Shown: positions 1 through 5,765, numbered from the stretch's first letter. The stretch: 6,320 nucleotides of DNA from Candidatus Omnitrophota bacterium (GCA_028706795.1 JAQTVK010000061.1:1-6320), one strand, 5' to 3'. Notes: generated by a model from the letters alone, not told the origin. Made by a program: numbers and translations.

Positions 1-502
1 GGGTGCCGCCCTGTTTTACCGCGTGGGTGGCCGCGTCGAACACTTTCATGAAGGATACCGGTCCGCTCGCGATGCCGCCGGTCGTCTTTACCATCGAGTT
101 GGCCGGGCGCAGCCGGGAGAAAGAGAACCCTGTGCCCCCGCCGGAACGATGGATGAGCGCCGTGTTCTTTATCGCCTCGAATATCGACTCCATTGAATCT
201 TCTACCGGAAGTACGAAACACGCGGCCAGCTGCTGCAGCTCGCGTCCGGCGTTCATCAGGGTCGGTGAGTTCGGCAGGAAGTCCAGGTTGTATATTATAG
301 AGTAAAACTCATCCTCAAGCTTTGCCACATTATAATCTGGATCATAATATGAGTCCGCTGAAGCTATGTTATGCGCTACCCGCCTAAAGAGCTCCTCCGG
401 GGTCTCTATGGCGCGGCCTTCCGAGTCCTTCCTTAGATAACGTTTTTCCAGGACTTTCCTGGAATTGGCTGATAAGCCGTTCTTGATACCCGTGTCCCCC
501 AT
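1..502 (-). CDS. nrdJ: Adenosylcobalamin-dependent (class II) ribonucleotide reductase, N-terminal 167 codons
   Basis: The enzyme reduces ribonucleotides to deoxyribonucleotides using a B12-generated thiyl radical, so it works without oxygen. The frame opens at ATG 502-500 and stays open to the left edge, where it breaks off after KQGGT, just before the usual RRGANM-type segment. Visible RNR motifs are LPNSPTLMNAG (residues 76-86), AACFVLPVEDS with Cys95 as the probable N-terminal member of the reducible cysteine pair, and GGGTGFSFSRLRP (121-133). The radical-site cysteine and the other catalytic residues lie outside the window. There is no N-terminal ATP-cone: the protein begins directly with a short GLSANSRKVLEKRYL helix typical of NrdJ. 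The start is supported by AAAGGAGG (518-511) 8 nt upstream. A sigma70 promoter and NrdR boxes lie just beyond, so it probably starts its own transcript. Class II rather than class I is inferred from overall resemblance; family membership is secure. Confidence 0.93.
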   Translation of the reverse strand, partial: MGDTGIKNGLSANSRKVLEKRYLRKDSEGRAIETPEELFRRVAHNIASADSYYDPDYNVAKLEDEFYSIIYNLDFLPNSPTLMNAGRELQQLAACFVLPVEDSMESIFEAIKNTALIHRSGGGTGFSFSRLRPANSMVKTTGGIASGPVSFMKVFDAATHAVKQGGT

Positions 503-510
503 AACCAAGC

Positions 511-518
511 CCTCCTTT
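511..518 (-). promoter_or_regulatory. Strong ribosome binding site of nrdJ
   Basis: On the minus strand AAAGGAGG is followed by an 8-nt spacer and ATG at 502-500. It is a near-perfect anti-16S match and fixes the nrdJ start. Confidence 0.85.
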
Positions 519-527
519 CCAACCGCC

Positions 528-556
528 AGTATAGTCAACCGCTAGTATCATGTCAA
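528..556 (-). promoter_or_regulatory. Sigma70-type promoter of nrdJ
   Basis: The minus strand shows -35 TTGACA (556-551, six of six consensus bases), a 17-nt spacer and -10 TATACT (533-528, five of six). A/T-rich DNA at about 558-580 could act as an UP element. The predicted transcript start, about 7 nt after the -10, is near position 520 and leaves a leader of only about 20 nt that already contains the ribosome binding site. This is the best promoter in the window and separates nrdJ from the upstream gene row. Confidence 0.85.
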
Positions 557-563
557 GGAAAAA

Positions 564-579
564 ATACTATATATTGTGT
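564..579 (-). promoter_or_regulatory. NrdR box, proximal (near-perfect)
   Basis: The minus strand reads ACACAATATATAGTAT. The published NrdR consensus is acaCwAtATaTwGtgt, and 15 of 16 positions agree. It ends 7 bp before the -35 hexamer of the nrdJ promoter. NrdR is the ATP/dATP-sensing repressor of ribonucleotide reductase genes, so position and target gene agree with the motif. The nrdR gene itself is not in the window. Confidence 0.85.
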
Positions 580-594
580 TTTCCGTCGGCAAAA

Positions 595-610
595 ACCCCC
601 TATTTTGTGT
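595..610 (-). promoter_or_regulatory. NrdR box, distal (degenerate)
   Basis: The minus strand reads ACACAAAATAGGGGGT, matching about 12 of 16 NrdR consensus positions, with the left half intact and the right half eroded. It starts exactly 31 bp from the proximal box, about three helical turns, which is the spacing known for tandem NrdR boxes. Alone it would be unconvincing; the spacing is what supports it. Confidence 0.55.
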
Positions 611-662
611 TTTTCGCATTATTTAAGGGACTCTTGCTTTTAACTTGCCCTTTTAGGGTAGG

Positions 663-707
663 TTACTTCTTGGGTTTCTTTTTTCCGCAACCGCATGATC
701 CGCACAT
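663..707 (-). CDS. 14-residue Cys/Lys-rich micro-protein (MCGSCGCGKKKPKK)
   Basis: I do not recognise a named family. The frame runs from ATG 707-705 to TAA 665-663 and encodes MCGSCGCGKKKPKK. Cysteines 2, 5 and 7 form C-x2-C-x-C, a possible metal or Fe-S ligand set, followed by a tail with five lysines. It begins 17 nt after the rtcB stop codon and has a good Shine-Dalgarno (AGAGGAG, 722-716) with an 8-nt spacer, so it is probably translated from the rtcB transcript. The ribosome binding site and the biased composition argue for a real gene; the tiny length argues for caution. Lysines could bind nucleic acid and cysteines metal, but function is unknown. It could instead be the remnant of a longer protein; I saw no continuation in another frame. 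Confidence 0.5.
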   Translation of the reverse strand: MCGSCGCGKKKPKK

Positions 708-724
708 CGTACCTTCTCCTCTTT

Positions 725-2179
725 TTAGCCCTTGATCGATATCAGGGGCTTCGACATCGCAACCTTTTTCGCGATGCCCGCGTTGTGTACTACATCAACG
801 ACTTGTGTGACATCCTTATAAGCGCCCGGCGCTTCTTCCGCGACGGCCGATAAACTGTGTCCGGCTATAATTATACCATCTTTTTTCAATTCCGCAATAA
901 TATCTTTCCCGCGCCATCTCTTCTTCGCGGCCTCCCTTGATGAGATACGTCCGGCGCCGTGGACCGCCGTCCCGAATACCTCTTCCATGCCTTTTTCCGT
1001 CCCGTGCAAAATATATGAAGCTGTGCCCATCGTCCCGCCTACCAAGACCGGCTGGCCGATGCCCCTGTATGCCGCAGGCACTTCAGGGCGCCCTGGGCCG
1101 AAGGCGCGGGTGGCGCCTTTACGATGAACAATGAGATCCTTTTCTTTGCCGTCAACTTTATGCTTCTCAAGTTTCGCAGTGTTGTGGCCGATATCGTAAA
1201 GCGTGCGTATCGTTTTTTCACCGGTGCCGAGCGCGGACGCGAACGCTTTTCTCGTCAGGTGGCCGAGGACCTGCCTGTTGGCGAACGCGGCGTTTATCCC
1301 GCAGTTTATCGCCTTGAAATATCTCTGGCCCTCTTCGCTTTTGAACGGGGCGCAGACGAGCTCGCGCTCCCTTATCGGGATGTTATATTTCCTCGACGCG
1401 GACTCGAGCGTCTTCAGGTAATCAGTGCCGATCTGGTGGCCGAGCGCGCGGCTGCCGCAATGTATCGAGACGAGCACCTGGCCTGGGAAAATACCGTAGA
1501 CCTGCGCTGCTTTTTCGTCGAATATCTCCGAGACATACTGGACCTCAAGGTAATGGTTGCCTGAGCCGAGCGTGCCGACCTGTTGGAACCCGCGCTCTTT
1601 CGCTTCATGGCTGACAGTCTGCGGGTCGGCGCCTTTGACGCATCCCTCTTCTTCCATGAATGTCAGGTCTTCCTGCCAGCCGAAACCGTGTTCGACCGCG
1701 TATCTCGCGCCCTTAACAAGGACCTCGTCTATCTGCGAGAGCGATAATTTTATCTTCCCTTCGGAGCCGATGCCGGCCGGGATCACCCTGTATAATTCGT
1801 TGGCGAGTTCCTGCTCTTTTCCTTTTATGTCGTCGCGGGTGAGTTGGGTTTTGAGCGTCCTGACGCCGCAGTTGCAGTCGAAGCCCACGCCGGCGACAGA
1901 TATAACTCCCGTTTCCGCATCGAACGCTCCGATAGCCCCTATAGCGAAACCATATCCGGGATGGACATCAGCCATCGCGAGTGATGCCTTCTGTATCCCG
2001 GGCAGGCAGGCGACATTGCGTATCTGCGCGAGGGCGTTCCATTCCTTACCCTTGTTGACGTCGTCGACGAGATGCTTTATCAGCCCGGCGTCTGCGTAGA
2101 TCCTCCCCGGCACCAGCATCTCGCCGGATTTCGGTATCTCCCAGATATATTCGCTTACTTGTTTAAGCTCGATAGTCAT
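725..2179 (-). CDS. rtcB: RtcB family RNA-splicing ligase (3'-phosphate/5'-OH RNA ligase)
   Basis: GTP- and Mn(II)-dependent ligase that joins RNA 2',3'-cyclic phosphate or 3'-phosphate ends to 5'-OH ends, through a guanylylated histidine. It acts in tRNA splicing in archaea and RNA repair in bacteria. At 484 aa it is full length and close to the Pyrococcus enzyme (481 aa). Metal and active-site motifs are complete: GVGFDCNCGVR (Asp101, Cys104), GTLGSGNHYLEVQ (Asn208, His209, Glu212), SIHCGSRALGHQ (His240), DIGHNTAKLEKH (His332), HRKGATRAFGPG (352-363), GGTMGTASYI (381-390) and AVHGAGR with the predicted guanylylated His407. These sit at a constant +6, then +3, offset from the Pyrococcus residues. 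The start at 2179 is the only good one, since the ATG 15 nt upstream meets a stop after three codons; its Shine-Dalgarno is weak. Archease lies 114 nt upstream on the same strand, the classical partner arrangement. Confidence 0.97.
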   Translation of the reverse strand: MTIELKQVSEYIWEIPKSGEMLVPGRIYADAGLIKHLVDDVNKGKEWNALAQIRNVACLPGIQKASLAMADVHPGYGFAIGAIGAFDAETGVISVAGVGFDCNCGVRTLKTQLTRDDIKGKEQELANELYRVIPAGIGSEGKIKLSLSQIDEVLVKGARYAVEHGFGWQEDLTFMEEEGCVKGADPQTVSHEAKERGFQQVGTLGSGNHYLEVQYVSEIFDEKAAQVYGIFPGQVLVSIHCGSRALGHQIGTDYLKTLESASRKYNIPIRERELVCAPFKSEEGQRYFKAINCGINAAFANRQVLGHLTRKAFASALGTGEKTIRTLYDIGHNTAKLEKHKVDGKEKDLIVHRKGATRAFGPGRPEVPAAYRGIGQPVLVGGTMGTASYILHGTEKGMEEVFGTAVHGAGRISSREAAKKRWRGKDIIAELKKDGIIIAGHSLSAVAEEAPGAYKDVTQVVDVVHNAGIAKKVAMSKPLISIKG

Positions 2180-2205
2180 ATCAACAATCCATAATATTAA
2201 GTTTA

Positions 2206-2294
2206 AAATTTAAGTCCCGCTTGGCCTTATTTATTATTCGCTTCAACCGACAGCAACTGCGTCATAAACCGGCTCTGCGCGGGACGTTAAATTT
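2206..2294. repeat. Dyad element in the archease-rtcB gap
   Basis: The arms are AAATTTAAGTCCCGC (2206-2220) and GCGGGACGTTAAATTT (2279-2294). They are fully complementary apart from one extra G at 2286, giving 15 bp around a 58-nt spacer. The dyad fills most of the 114-nt gap, and its right arm touches the archease stop codon. There is no T-run on either side, so it is not a simple terminator. It could be a small mobile palindrome or an RNA stem between the two cistrons. Only one copy is visible, and it shows no similarity to the repeats beside gpmA. Confidence 0.7.
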
Positions 2295-2722
2295 CAAACA
2301 TCAATAACACACTGCAAATAATGATTGCCGTCCTTGAACTCGTATTTCAACCCGAAATACGTGGCTGCCTTGGGCTCGACCTTCAAGGTGTGCTTCTTCG
2401 GGCTGAGTTTCTCGCCGGAGGCGGTGCCCTTTAATTTATAGAGATCGTAGCCGAAGGGCTCAATGGATGTGACTTTGAAATCGCGGAAGACCATCTTTTT
2501 TATGCTTGCCTGGGTGATGAGGTGGTTGAGCCATTCGACGAATAGAGCGGGTATATCGCGGGCTTCGCAGGAGATATCTACAGATGAGACCTTCTTGACC
2601 TTCTTTATATCGACCATGATATCGAAGAGCGCCTTTCCTCCCTGGGCAAAAGCTTTTTCAAGCGTTTTATCCCAGACACGAATTCCGATATCCGCTTCAT
2701 GGTCGAGAAATTGATACGGCAT
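2294..2722 (-). CDS. Archease (RtcB-activating protein)
   Basis: Archease promotes RtcB guanylylation and multiple turnover and broadens its NTP use. The 142-aa product has the normal family length and architecture: N-terminal FLDHEADIGI (Asp11, equivalent to the HTADIGI motif), ALFDIMVD (31-38), EWLNHLI (63-69), KAATYFGL (118-125) and a C-terminal CVIDV with the conserved penultimate Asp141. In my recollection the 118-125 motif is usually KAVTYHGL, so Phe123 replaces a common histidine. The start is set by the N-terminal motif, which begins within a few residues of the Met in the family. No Shine-Dalgarno is visible: the ATG is only 5 nt from the end of palindromic repeat copy A, whose stem could affect initiation. 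Co-orientation immediately upstream of rtcB strongly supports the assignment. Confidence 0.93.
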   Translation of the reverse strand: MPYQFLDHEADIGIRVWDKTLEKAFAQGGKALFDIMVDIKKVKKVSSVDISCEARDIPALFVEWLNHLITQASIKKMVFRDFKVTSIEPFGYDLYKLKGTASGEKLSPKKHTLKVEPKAATYFGLKYEFKDGNHYLQCVIDV

Positions 2723-2727
2723 GATTT

Positions 2728-2806
2728 GGCTGCGGGTGACTGCCGACGGAGCCCTTGTCCCTTTTGCGCAAGCAAAAGGGATGAGGTGCTCGGCAGGCAG
2801 GACCCG
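2728..2806 (+). repeat. 79-bp quasi-palindromic repeat, copy A
   Basis: Copy A lies between the gpmA stop and the archease start. It folds into one long imperfect hairpin: outer GCGGGT/ACCCGC, middle CTGCCGA/TCGGCAG, an internal CCTT/GAGG stretch, and a tip CCCTTTTGC/GCAAAAGGG around a short loop. The reverse complement of copy B (3618-3697) matches it at about 88% of positions. Several differences are paired: T-A in the middle stem becomes A-T, T-A in the tip stem becomes G-C, and a G-T wobble becomes G-C. No T-run follows on either strand, so it is not an intrinsic terminator. Confidence 0.9.
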
Positions 2807-2820
2807 CCCTTATACTTGAA

Positions 2821-3570
2821 TTATTTCTTGGCCTTGCCCTGGTTGGCGACGGCTTCCATTGCCTTCTTAACTTCTTCAGGATCGCCGAGGTAATAGTGCT
2901 TGATGGGCTTAAGATTATCATCGAGTTCGTAGACAAGCGGCAGGCCTGTGGGTATATTAAGCCCTACGATATCCTGGTCCGATACGTTATCGAGGTATTT
3001 TACCAGCGCCCTTAAGGAATTGCCGTGCGCGGCGATTATTACGCGCTTGCCGCTCTTGACTACCGGCGCTATCGTCTCGTGCCAGTAAGGAAGAAATCTT
3101 GCTACTGTATCCTTGAGGCATTCGGTAAGCGGTATCTCGTTCGGTTTCAGATCGTTGTAGCGCGGGTCCTTCGCCGGGCTGCGCGAGTCGTCTTTCTCTA
3201 ATGGGGGCGGCGGAGTATCATAGCTGCGGCGCCAGACCAAAACCTGCTCTTCGCCGAACTTCGCTGCCATCTCGGATTTATTGAGGCCCTGCAAAGAGCC
3301 GTAATGCCTCTCGTTTAAGCGCCAGGAATTATATACGGGTATCCACATCAGGTCCATCCCGTCGAGGGTGATCCAGAGCGTCCTTATCGCCCTCTTGAGG
3401 ACGGATGTGAACGCGACGTCGAAAACGAAACCTTCCTTCTTTAATACCTCGCCTGCCTTCTTCGCTTCGGAGAGGCCTTTCTCGGAAAGGTCGACGTCTG
3501 TCCAGCCGGTGAAACGGTTCTCCTTGTTCCAGGTGCTTTCGCCATGGCGAAGTAATACAACTTTATACAT
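2821..3570 (-). CDS. gpmA: 2,3-bisphosphoglycerate-dependent phosphoglycerate mutase
   Basis: Cytosolic glycolytic and gluconeogenic enzyme that interconverts 3- and 2-phosphoglycerate through a phosphohistidine primed by 2,3-bisphosphoglycerate. At 249 aa it is standard for the dPGM family. Visible motifs are LLRHGESTWN with the phospho-acceptor His9 and Arg8, RFTGWTDVDLSEKG (19-32), SVLKRAIRT (Arg60), LNERHYGSLQGLNK (Glu87), RRSYDTPPPP (114-123) and IIAAHGNSLRALVKYLD (His182). These match E. coli His11, Arg62, Glu89 and His184 at a constant offset of -2, so the protein should be active. The start has an excellent AAAAGGAGA (3584-3576) 5 nt upstream. It is the only central-metabolism gene in the row and sits between inverted copies of the 80-bp palindrome, which may mean it moves, or once moved, as a unit; that is inference. 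Confidence 0.97.
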   Translation of the reverse strand: MYKVVLLRHGESTWNKENRFTGWTDVDLSEKGLSEAKKAGEVLKKEGFVFDVAFTSVLKRAIRTLWITLDGMDLMWIPVYNSWRLNERHYGSLQGLNKSEMAAKFGEEQVLVWRRSYDTPPPPLEKDDSRSPAKDPRYNDLKPNEIPLTECLKDTVARFLPYWHETIAPVVKSGKRVIIAAHGNSLRALVKYLDNVSDQDIVGLNIPTGLPLVYELDDNLKPIKHYYLGDPEEVKKAMEAVANQGKAKK

Positions 3571-3575
3571 TTAAT

Positions 3576-3584
3576 TCTCCTTTT
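3576..3584 (-). promoter_or_regulatory. Ribosome binding site of gpmA
   Basis: AAAAGGAGA on the minus strand, 5 nt before ATG 3570-3568. It fixes the start and indicates efficient translation independent of the upstream helicase gene. Confidence 0.8.
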
Positions 3585-3617
3585 AAATTTAATGCAGATC
3601 GGACAGCCTGATGACAT

Positions 3618-3697
3618 CGGGTCCTGTCAGCCGAGCACCTCGTCCCTGTTGCTTCGTGCAACAGGGCCAAGGGCTCCGTCGGCTGCCACCCGCAGCC
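3618..3697 (-). repeat. 80-bp quasi-palindromic repeat, copy B
   Basis: Copy B fills the middle of the 149-nt gap between the helicase stop and gpmA, in inverted orientation to copy A. Read on the minus strand, it has outer CGGGT/ACCCG, middle CAGCCGA/TCGGCTG, and tip CCCTGTTGC/GCAACAGGG around a five-base loop. Just outside, at 3708-3701, lies a further CAGCCGAG that could pair with the same CTCGGCTG arm (3635-3628), giving an alternative fold. No T-run follows. Confidence 0.9.
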
Positions 3698-3719
3698 TTC
3701 CTCGGCTGTCAATTGTGTA

Positions 3720-5705
3720 TTATATCTTAAACGCTTCCTCAAATTCAACATCGTCGAACCCTTCGCCAACGCGTTCTACATCCATAAAGCGCTCCAGGAT
3801 ACTGCCTTCCTTCAGGAACCGCGAGACCTCGGTGAATATAGATCCGGTATTGCCGCCGGCATAACTCTTCATCCAGCGGGCAGAGCGGTCTATCGCAGGC
3901 TTCAAGAGGATGAGATTATCTTTAGCGCGTGTCGCCGCGACATAGAACAGGCGGCGCTCCTCTTCTATCGCGTCGTTATCGTCCATGGACTGGTACGACG
4001 GCAGATGTCCCTCCGCCACGTATATGACGAAGACCGTGTGCCACTCGAGCCCCTTCGCCGAGTGTATCGTCGAAGGCGTGATCGCGTGGTCATGCTTTCC
4101 CCTGAGCCCCGCTTCCAAAACGCTCTTCTCCGGCGGCTCGAGCGCCATGTCGGTCAGGAAGGTCTCGAGCGATTTATACCTGGAAGCGATACGCTCAAGC
4201 GAATTTAAGTCCGGCGCGCGCCTGTGGAAATCGTCGTATTTCGCTTTGAGCAAAGGGTCGTAATATTTTAAGAATTCTTTTAATAGTTCAACCGGCGGGT
4301 ATTTCCCGGGTTTTAATTCTTTCAGCATATCGATAAGGTTTACGAGGTCTTCGGATTTTTTTAAGATGTCCCTGTCGACCTCGAGGCCTTTCTTCTTTTC
4401 TATCATCTGCTCAGTTATCTTCCCTGCGGTCTTCTGGCCGATGCCGCGCATCAATAACAGCGCCCTGTGCCAGCTCACCTGGTCGTAGGGATTTTGGGCG
4501 ATACGCAGGTATGAGATAACGTCTTTTATATGGGCCGCCTCGACAAACCTCTGCCCGCCGTACTTGACGAACGGGATGTCGTGGTTGGCGAGCTCGACCT
4601 CAAGGTCGTTCGAGTGCCAGCCGGCGCGGAAGAGCACTGCGATCTCCTTGAGCATCACGCCGTCATCGACCAGCTCGAGGACCTTCTGGACGATATACCT
4701 GGATTGGGTATTTTCATCGCGCGCCTCTACGAAGACCGGGGAATTCCCTTCGCGCTTCTTGGTGAAGAGGGCCTTCTCGAATTTCTCCTCGGCGTTCTTT
4801 ATGACCTCGTTGGTCAGGTCGAGTATCTGCTGGGTCGAGCGGTAATTCTCCTCCAGCATTATCACCTTCGCGCCCTTGAAGACCTTGGGGAAATCTATGA
4901 TGTTCTTGAAATTCGCGCCGCGGAACGAATATATGCTCTGCGAATCGTCGCCGACGACCATAACGTTATCGTGCTCAGAAGCCAGCAGCCGGACGATATC
5001 CGCCTGCAGCTTGTTCGTGTCCTGGTATTCGTCCACCATTATATATTGATATTGCTCCGAAAGCTTTGAGCGGATCTCTTTGTGGTCGTGCAGGAGTTTT
5101 TTAAGGAAGACGAGCAGGTCATCATAATCCATAAGTGACTTCTCGCGCTTGTATTTGATGTATCCCTCTTTTATCTTCTTTATCGCGCTCTCCCACTCGA
5201 CGAACTGGGGATATTCGAGCTCCAGGACATTGCCGATATCGTCTGATTTATTGACCGACTTTGAGATGACGTCGAGGAGCGCGCCCTTGCGCGGAAAATG
5301 TCTCTCGAGATGGTCGAAACCGAGTTTGACGCGCACGATATTTACCGCGTCCTCGGCGTCGGATTCGTCCATTATAGTGAAATTGTTGGGATATTCGACG
5401 AGTTTAGCGTATTTGCGCAGGACCATGTTCGCGAACGAATGGAATGTCCCGCCGGCGGCGCGTTCGCAGCGGTCATCAAGGAGTCTCGCGGCGCGGCGCA
5501 GCATCTCTTCGGACGCTTTCCGGGTAAAGGTAAGCAGCAGTATCCTGTCGGGCTTGATGCCTTTTTCGACGAGGTAGGCCACGCGGTAGACGAGTGTGCG
5601 CGTTTTTCCGCTTCCGGCCCCGGCGATGACAAGATGCGGCCCTTCAGTGGACTCAACCGCTTTCAACTGGGCAGGATTTAATTCTCTTTTATAATCTATC
5701 TTCAT
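3720..5705 (-). CDS. UvrD/Rep/PcrA-type superfamily 1A DNA helicase
   Basis: ATP-dependent 3'-5' DNA helicase, likely acting in repair or replication-fork clearance. All SF1A motifs appear in order: Q motif LNPAQLKAVES (Gln13), Walker A AGAGSGKT (28-35, Lys34), Ia LLLTFTRKASEEM (56-68), Ib GGTFHSFA (85-92), Walker B IMVDEYQDT (Asp225-Glu226), III VVGDDSQSIYSFRGA (250-264), IV LEENYRST (284-291), V TIHSAKGLEWHTVFV (546-560) and VI EERRLFYVAATRAK (582-595). The 661-residue length is shorter than E. coli UvrD (720); the chain stops about 65 residues after motif VI, so the long UvrD/PcrA tail carrying the C-terminal Tudor-like RNA polymerase-binding domain appears to be missing. UvrD, PcrA and Rep cannot be told apart here, so no symbol is given. 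The start is fixed by an in-frame TAA three codons upstream. AGGG directly abuts the ATG, leaving no good Shine-Dalgarno spacing. Confidence 0.95.
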   Translation of the reverse strand: MKIDYKRELNPAQLKAVESTEGPHLVIAGAGSGKTRTLVYRVAYLVEKGIKPDRILLLTFTRKASEEMLRRAARLLDDRCERAAGGTFHSFANMVLRKYAKLVEYPNNFTIMDESDAEDAVNIVRVKLGFDHLERHFPRKGALLDVISKSVNKSDDIGNVLELEYPQFVEWESAIKKIKEGYIKYKREKSLMDYDDLLVFLKKLLHDHKEIRSKLSEQYQYIMVDEYQDTNKLQADIVRLLASEHDNVMVVGDDSQSIYSFRGANFKNIIDFPKVFKGAKVIMLEENYRSTQQILDLTNEVIKNAEEKFEKALFTKKREGNSPVFVEARDENTQSRYIVQKVLELVDDGVMLKEIAVLFRAGWHSNDLEVELANHDIPFVKYGGQRFVEAAHIKDVISYLRIAQNPYDQVSWHRALLLMRGIGQKTAGKITEQMIEKKKGLEVDRDILKKSEDLVNLIDMLKELKPGKYPPVELLKEFLKYYDPLLKAKYDDFHRRAPDLNSLERIASRYKSLETFLTDMALEPPEKSVLEAGLRGKHDHAITPSTIHSAKGLEWHTVFVIYVAEGHLPSYQSMDDNDAIEEERRLFYVAATRAKDNLILLKPAIDRSARWMKSYAGGNTGSIFTEVSRFLKEGSILERFMDVERVGEGFDDVEFEEAFKI

Positions 5706-5716
5706 CCCTAATTATG

Positions 5717-5765
5717 GTGACAGTATACTTAATTCCCGGTTATCCATAACTAAGTATACTGTCAC
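5717..5765. repeat. Perfect 15-bp inverted repeat between Nudix gene and helicase
   Basis: The arms are GTGACAGTATACTTA (5717-5731) and TAAGTATACTGTCAC (5751-5765), identical as reverse complements around a 19-nt spacer. The spacer itself contains GTTAT-CC-ATAAC (5739-5750). The element fills nearly the whole 56-nt gap. Its right arm contains the TGA stop of the Nudix gene (5764-5762), and its left arm begins 12 nt upstream of the helicase start codon. There is no T-run, so it is not an intrinsic terminator. From memory it resembles dispersed REP-like palindromes, but no second copy is visible here. Confidence 0.9.

Noticed and set aside
3..305. Plus-strand open frame at the left edge
   Set aside because: It is antisense to nrdJ, whose minus-strand translation shows clear RNR motifs.
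588..618. GCAAAAAC...GTTTTTCGC as a hairpin terminator
   Set aside because: The stem is weak and A/T-only with a long loop, and the segment is better explained as holding the distal NrdR box.
648..658. CCCTTTTAGGG as a terminator after the micro-gene
   Set aside because: It has only a 4-bp stem and no T-run on either strand. No terminator is evident between the micro-gene and the nrdJ promoter.
1557..2099. Long plus-strand open frame opposite rtcB
   Set aside because: It is antisense to a complete, motif-confirmed RtcB, has no recognisable motif, and arises from codon bias of the true gene.
2728..2806. Repeat A as the gpmA transcription terminator
   Set aside because: There is no T-run after the stem in the minus-strand direction.
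2728..3697. Repeats A and B as known RNAs (guanidine-III riboswitch, twister-sister ribozyme) or integron attC sites
   Set aside because: Short stretches such as GACGAGGTGC and GCCGACGG recall those RNAs, but their full conserved cores are missing. There are no attC core sites, and the elements lie in opposite orientations relative to the genes.
3707..3712. TTGACA on the minus strand as a -35 for gpmA
   Set aside because: No -10-like hexamer lies 16-18 nt downstream; that DNA is the GC-rich foot of repeat B.
4530..5069. Long plus-strand open frame opposite the helicase
   Set aside because: It is antisense to helicase motifs II-IV, and its Leu/Val/Glu-rich composition is that of a reversed coding strand.
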